Below, piece after piece: positions 7,206 to 10,288 of a stretch of DNA of 10,288 nucleotides. The position numbers and the translations under genes are program-made. This DNA is from Bacteroidota bacterium (lineage in GTDB: Bacteria > Bacteroidota > Bacteroidia > Chitinophagales > Chitinophagaceae), in assembly GCA_947461985.1 (NCBI GenBank), contig CANHNT010000048.1, forward strand, positions 1 to 10,288, in the 5' to 3' direction. Every line of letters starts with the position of its first letter. The first letter of the stretch is position 1. Below the pieces are notes generated by a model, which saw only the letters and a list, made by a program, of their open reading frames with translations, ran no database searches and was not told where the DNA came from.

Positions 7206-7896
7206 GAGTTTCTTCACTTAAATCTTTTTTAGGAGGGATTACAATTTTTTCCTTGGGCAGTCTAAAACTTATATAATGGATTGTTCTATGATCAATCAAG
7301 TGCATTCCTTCATAAAAAGTTTGAATATTTAAAGGAAATGCTGGCGTACCATTTACATAAATATTTTCGATGTCTTGCACAATTTCACATTTTTGAAATT
7401 CAGTAACTTCTTGTGTAAAAGCATACAATTCATCAGAATCGGTTTTTAATTGCACGATGCCATTTTCTTTTAATAATTGCTGATAAATGGCTAAAAACTT
7501 ATGGTGTGTTAATCTATTTTTAGCTTTAGATTCCCTTAAAAATGGATCTGGGAAGGTTATCCAAATTTCTGAAATGCTATTATTTGCAAAAAAATCTAAA
7601 ATTTGCTCAATTTTTATACGTAGAAAAGCCACGTTGTGTACCCCTTCTGTTAGTGCCATTTTTGCACCCACAAACATTCTATTCCCTTTAATATCTACCC
7701 CAATGAAATTTTTATCAGGAAACGCTTTTGCTAAATTTACAGAATATTCACCTTTGCCACAAGCCAACTCTAACACAATTGGGTTTTCGTTTTTAAACAC
7801 TTCCGACGACCATTTGTCTTTAAAGTTTTCAGGAAATTCAAACACATTGTCAAATTCTTTTATTGCAGCAAATCGAAATAATTTTTTTCCTTTCAT
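7198..7896 (-). CDS. trmB: tRNA (guanine-N7-)-methyltransferase TrmB
   Basis: A 232-residue SAM-dependent methyltransferase that makes m7G46 in the tRNA variable loop. Motifs: SAM-binding LELACGKGE (42-50), acidic GVDIKGNR (66-73), the TrmB signature ITFPDPF (113-119) followed by KNRLTHHKFL, and the catalytic-region LKTDSDELYAF (150-160). The FPDPF-LRES form differs from the proteobacterial FPDPWxKxRH, but variants here are usual in Bacteroidota. The open frame continues upstream to 8028, but the ATG at 7896 is chosen: MKGKKLFRFA is the normal family amino terminus, whereas the extra 44 residues would be read from intergenic repeat DNA. It is the first gene of the six-gene minus-strand block and overlaps the DUF5522 start by 8 nt. 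Confidence 0.93.
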   Translation of the reverse strand: MKGKKLFRFAAIKEFDNVFEFPENFKDKWSSEVFKNENPIVLELACGKGEYSVNLAKAFPDKNFIGVDIKGNRMFVGAKMALTEGVHNVAFLRIKIEQILDFFANNSISEIWITFPDPFLRESKAKNRLTHHKFLAIYQQLLKENGIVQLKTDSDELYAFTQEVTEFQKCEIVQDIENIYVNGTPAFPLNIQTFYEGMHLIDHRTIHYISFRLPKEKIVIPPKKDLSEETHV

Positions 7897-7902
7897 ATTT
7901 GG

Positions 7903-7910
7903 CAAATATA
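7903..7910 (-). promoter_or_regulatory. Possible -7 element for trmB
   Basis: On the minus strand this reads TATATTTG, a full match to TAnnTTTG, but it lies only 6 nt before the trmB ATG, so the transcript would be leaderless or nearly so. There is no TTG or TTTG at the expected upstream distance. This is a weak candidate; the true promoter may lie further upstream, before or inside repeat copy 2. Confidence 0.25.
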
Positions 7911-7989
7911 GTAGTGAGTTTTCAGTTGTAGGTTGTAAGGGGTATATTTTTTGGTAATTTGCAGAAGAAAAAGCTGAACAACGTTGAAT

Positions 7990-8037
7990 AGTTGAATGGA
8001 GCGTTTCCGAATAACGGAACAGGCGCAACGAAGATGA
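7990..8037 (-). repeat. 48-nt dispersed repeat, copy 2 (inverted)
   Basis: The minus strand of this stretch aligns with 4195-4242 over 48 nt without gaps, with about 38 identities. The near-perfect core (8005-8028) matches at 23 of 24 positions, and outer blocks TCATCT and TTCAACT are kept in register. It lies in the divergent gap between trmB and frr, so the two copies bracket the minus-strand block in opposite orientation. The spurious amino-terminal extension of the trmB frame is translated from it. Confidence 0.75.
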
Positions 8038-8095
8038 TAAAAGAGTAAGGCATTGACCTCAAAAAAATGTATTTTATTCTTTTGTAGTTTAGCAT

Positions 8096-8125
8096 TTTGA
8101 AATAGAAAGATAATTTGTAGATTTG
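8096..8125 (+). promoter_or_regulatory. Bacteroidota-type promoter for frr
   Basis: TTTG at 8096-8099 is followed after 18 nt by TAGATTTG at 8118-8125, a full match to TAnnTTTG at near-ideal spacing. Transcription would start around 8130, leaving a short A-rich leader (AATAAAAAGAAAGAATC) before the ATG at 8149. No strong Shine-Dalgarno sequence is present, as usual in this phylum. Confidence 0.7.
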
Positions 8126-8148
8126 CCAAGCAATAAAAAGAAAGAATC

Positions 8149-8712
8149 ATGCAAGCAGATTTAGATAAAATAGTAAAAGACACCAATGACAATATGAGCC
8201 GTGCAATCACTCATTTTGAAGCTGAGGTATTGAAAATTAGAGCAGGAAAAGCAACGCCATCGATGTTAGATGGTTTAACGGTAGATTATTACGGAGCGCC
8301 AACACCAATTGCACAAGTTGCCAATTTACAGGTGGTAGATGCCAGAACATTGACGATTCAGCCTTGGGAAAAAAACATGATGGCACCCATTGAGCGTTCT
8401 ATTATGCAAGCTAATTTGGGTGTAACCCCTCAAAATGATGGAATTATTATTAAATTATTTATGCCTCCAATTACAGAAGAACGAAGAAAAGAGTTTGTGA
8501 AAAAAGCCTATGCAGAAGGCGAAACGGCAAAAATTGCTATCCGAAATATAAGAAGAGATGGCATGGAGGCAGTAAAAAAAATGCAAAAAGATGGATTGAG
8601 TGAAGATGCTGCTAAGGAAACAGAAGCAAGGGTGCAGGGGATTACAGATAAAAAAATTATTGAAATTGATACGCATTGCGCTGCTAAAGAAAGGGAATTA
8701 TTAACGGTTTAA
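8149..8712 (+). CDS. frr: Ribosome recycling factor
   Basis: A 187-residue protein of standard RRF length (about 185). Recognisable segments are FEAEVLKIRAGKATPSML (23-40), DYYGAPTPIAQVANL (46-60), the arginine-rich ITEERRKEFVKKA (108-120) and IRNIRRDGMEAVKK (131-144) of the three-helix bundle. RRF works with EF-G to split post-termination ribosomes so that subunits can be reused. It starts behind a consensus promoter. In many bacteria frr follows pyrH, but pyrH is not here; the divergent neighbour is trmB. The next gene begins 3 nt after its stop. Confidence 0.97.
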   Translation: MQADLDKIVKDTNDNMSRAITHFEAEVLKIRAGKATPSMLDGLTVDYYGAPTPIAQVANLQVVDARTLTIQPWEKNMMAPIERSIMQANLGVTPQNDGIIIKLFMPPITEERRKEFVKKAYAEGETAKIAIRNIRRDGMEAVKKMQKDGLSEDAAKETEARVQGITDKKIIEIDTHCAAKERELLTV

Positions 8713-8715
8713 GCC

Positions 8716-9618
8716 ATGCTAGAAACGATTCAAGCATATTTAAAAGATAATTGGGTGTTGGCTATTTCAACACCCATTTATATTATACTGATTACGTTTG
8801 AAGTAATATTGAGTAATTATCAAAAAAGAAATTACTATTCGATTAATGAAACGTTGATCAATATTTGGTTGAATATTGCCAATGCGAGTTTGGGTTTGGC
8901 TGTAAAGGGAATGACATTGGTATTTATGCTGTGGATAGGTCAATTTAATATTTTGCATGTTTCTAACCCTTATTTATATTGGATTTTATTGTTTTTTATG
9001 GTTGATTTAAGTTTTTATTTCGAACATAGATGCGAACATTTTTCAAGAGTATTGTGGGCCGTGCATGTTACCCATCATTCATCACAAGAGTATAATTTAA
9101 CCACTGGTTTTCGCTCCTCGGTTTTTCGTCCTTTTGTAAATTTTTGGTTCTTTATTCCTTGGGTTTTACTTGGTTTTAATCCGTTAGATATATTATTGAT
9201 GGATGCAATTTGTCAGATTTATGGGATTATGGTGCATACACAATATGTTCGAAAAATGCCCAAATGGTTTGAAATATTTTTTGTTTCGCCATCGCATCAC
9301 AGAGTGCACCATGCCACTAATCTTGTATATTTAGATAAAAATATGGGTATGATGCTCATCGTTTGGGATAGATTTTTCGGAACGTTTCAAGATGAACTAG
9401 AAAGTGAAAAAGCAGTATTTGGGTTAACCAAAAATCCAGCTCATCCTTATCATCCTATTCAAATAATTACCCATGAATGGAAAGCATTGTTGAAAGATAT
9501 TACCCAAAGCAATATTGCCTTTATAGACAGAATAAAATACATCGTTAATCCACCTGGATGGAGTCATGATAAGAGTAGTAAAACTGCGAAAGAATTGAGA
9601 CGTGAATTGACTAATTAA
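8716..9618 (+). CDS. Fatty acid hydroxylase / sterol desaturase family membrane protein
   Basis: A 300-residue membrane di-iron enzyme. Hydrophobic segments occupy about 14-34, 55-75, 85-102 and 141-170. The histidine clusters that bind the two irons are all present: HRCEH (104-108), HVTHH (117-121), His174 in IMVHTQY, and HHRVHH (194-199). Related enzymes hydroxylate or desaturate sterols, fatty acids, carotenoids or ether lipids using O2. The substrate cannot be told from the sequence; a membrane lipid is the natural guess. It begins 3 nt after frr and most likely depends on the frr promoter. The shared terminator at 9624-9652 lies just after the stop. Confidence 0.92.
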   Translation: MLETIQAYLKDNWVLAISTPIYIILITFEVILSNYQKRNYYSINETLINIWLNIANASLGLAVKGMTLVFMLWIGQFNILHVSNPYLYWILLFFMVDLSFYFEHRCEHFSRVLWAVHVTHHSSQEYNLTTGFRSSVFRPFVNFWFFIPWVLLGFNPLDILLMDAICQIYGIMVHTQYVRKMPKWFEIFFVSPSHHRVHHATNLVYLDKNMGMMLIVWDRFFGTFQDELESEKAVFGLTKNPAHPYHPIQIITHEWKALLKDITQSNIAFIDRIKYIVNPPGWSHDKSSKTAKELRRELTN

Positions 9619-9623
9619 AAAAA

Positions 9624-9652
9624 ACGCTCCGATTTTTCGAAGCGTATTTTTT
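9624..9652 (+). terminator. Bidirectional intrinsic terminator
   Basis: Outer stem ACGCT / AGCGT and inner stem CGA / TCG are separated by one C-A mismatch and closed by a TTTT loop (9624-9645); a run of six T residues follows at 9647-9652. On the other strand the hairpin is followed by the complement of the A run at 9617-9624, that is eight T residues. It serves both the hydroxylase gene (plus) and the DUF4476 gene (minus), which converge on it. Confidence 0.85.
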
Positions 9653-9667
9653 ATATGGATTTTGTTT

Positions 9668-10288
9668 TTATCTATTTTGTCTGTCTAAAAATTCACTTAA
9701 ATCATCTTTACTGCTTTGGAACGTAAACACATCATTTAATATATAGATATTTTTTTTGTCTGCAATTTTTGAATAACTTAATTTAATGAAATCTAGTTTA
9801 TTACTTTCAAATGAAAATTCACTCAAAATGCCTTTCAATTGAAAAACAGTAATCACATTTTCTTTAATGGCTTGTTTGGCTACATTAAATTTAGTTGATT
9901 CGAAAGAGGAATTTCTAATTTGTTCTATCAAAGAATTAAATCTTCCTGTACTCATTGCGCCGTTGTAAGAATTCCAATTATTATCTTCATATCTAATTTC
10001 AACTTGATCAGGTCTGTTGTTTGGATGATTGTTCCAATCATTATTGTCGTTATGAATGTTCCAAGTATGATGATAATCTCTGTCATCTATGTTGTTTCGA
10101 TCTCGATCGTTATGCCATTGTTGATTATTATTCCATTCTTGTCTATTGTCGTTCCAAGAATCCCAATTGTCATTATTATTCCAATAACCATAATCATCTA
10201 TGCAACAATTTTCTTCAATGTCAATTTGATTTTTAGAAACGGTACAATAATATATTTTACTCGGTTTCGTTAATATTTTACCCTGATA
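9668..10288 (-). CDS. DUF4476 protein with Asn/Trp-rich segment, partial (5' end outside window)
   Basis: The frame stays open from the right edge (10288) to the stop at 9668, giving 206 residues in the window; the true start lies outside. The ATG at 9955 is internal. The carboxyl-terminal ~90 residues (9668 to about 9940) match the DUF4476 pattern: FNSLIEQIRNSSFESTK, then AIKENVITVFQLKGIL, FSFESNKLDFIK, and a final FTFQSSKDDLSEFL. Before it, about 75 residues (roughly 9960-10190) are dominated by Asn, Trp, Asp, Arg and His, in runs such as YWNNNDNWDSWNDN, EWNNNQQWHNDRDRNN and NDWNNHPNNRPD. Further upstream is a less biased segment with a Cys pair (NCCIDDYGY) and IYYCTVSKNQ. DUF4476 proteins are usually secreted; localisation cannot be seen here because the amino terminus is missing. 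Function is unknown. Confidence 0.82.
   Translation of the reverse strand, partial: YQGKILTKPSKIYYCTVSKNQIDIEENCCIDDYGYWNNNDNWDSWNDNRQEWNNNQQWHNDRDRNNIDDRDYHHTWNIHNDNNDWNNHPNNRPDQVEIRYEDNNWNSYNGAMSTGRFNSLIEQIRNSSFESTKFNVAKQAIKENVITVFQLKGILSEFSFESNKLDFIKLSYSKIADKKNIYILNDVFTFQSSKDDLSEFLDRQNR

Noticed and set aside
7897..8028. Amino-terminal extension of trmB by 44 residues
   Set aside because: The frame is open, but the extension is read through the repeat and intergenic DNA and does not resemble TrmB. The ATG at 7896 gives the standard family start.
7893..8210. 105-residue minus-strand frame overlapping the trmB start and frr
   Set aside because: It crosses the frr promoter and 5' end antisense and is partly repeat translation. 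It has low-complexity hydrophobic content and no recognisable domain.
9668..9955. A complete 95-residue DUF4476 gene starting at 9955
   Set aside because: The frame stays open upstream through the right edge with strongly protein-like, biased content, so the Met at 9955 is internal and the gene is partial.
9920..10273. Plus-strand frames rich in Ile, Val, Cys and Tyr near the right edge
   Set aside because: They are antisense shadows of the Asn/Trp-rich coding segment of the DUF4476 gene, which explains their odd composition; the minus-strand frame ends in a recognisable domain.
1..10288. CRISPR array, transposase, prophage, toxin-antitoxin, tRNA or rRNA
   Set aside because: I looked for regular spaced repeats, transposase motifs, paired small genes and tRNA-like cloverleaf strings and found none that hold up.

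Overview
The window looks like the chromosome of an AT-rich member of the Bacteroidota. Several families that are largely or entirely restricted to that phylum occur together: GldH, an IPExxxVDY-family protein, a DUF5522 mini-protein, a DUF4476 protein, a bacterial GH3-like enzyme, and an S41 peptidase with a long C-terminal tail. The promoters I can read also fit the phylum's TTTG / TAnnTTTG consensus, and start codons lack strong Shine-Dalgarno sequences.

Layout. Bases 1-371 hold no gene; they contain one good intrinsic terminator (123-152) for something upstream, followed by very AT-rich DNA. A plus-strand cluster follows: yicC (endoribonuclease family), gldH (gliding-motility lipoprotein) and lptB (LPS-transport ATPase). 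After a consensus promoter comes a stand-alone GH3-family gene. Six tightly packed minus-strand genes (8.0 to 4.3 kb) read, in transcription order: trmB, a DUF5522 CxxC mini-protein, an alkyltransferase-like (ATL) protein, an IPExxxVDY protein, a PKD-like lipoprotein and a C-terminal processing protease (S41). Divergent from trmB, and behind another consensus promoter, lie frr (ribosome recycling factor) and a fatty acid hydroxylase/sterol desaturase-type membrane enzyme 3 nt behind it. A shared bidirectional terminator separates these from a minus-strand DUF4476 gene that runs off the right edge and carries an extreme Asn/Trp/Asp-rich segment.

Most genes are housekeeping or envelope functions: RNA metabolism and translation (yicC, trmB, frr), envelope biogenesis and quality control (lptB, gldH, S41 protease, lipoprotein, hydroxylase) and DNA alkylation-damage recognition (ATL). 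I see no transposase, CRISPR array, phage gene, tRNA or rRNA, and no clear new defence or biosynthetic system. The most intriguing structure is a 48-nt repeat present twice in opposite orientation, bracketing the whole six-gene minus-strand block. Other points of interest are the translationally overlapping trmB / DUF5522 / ATL trio and the Asn/Trp-rich DUF4476 protein.
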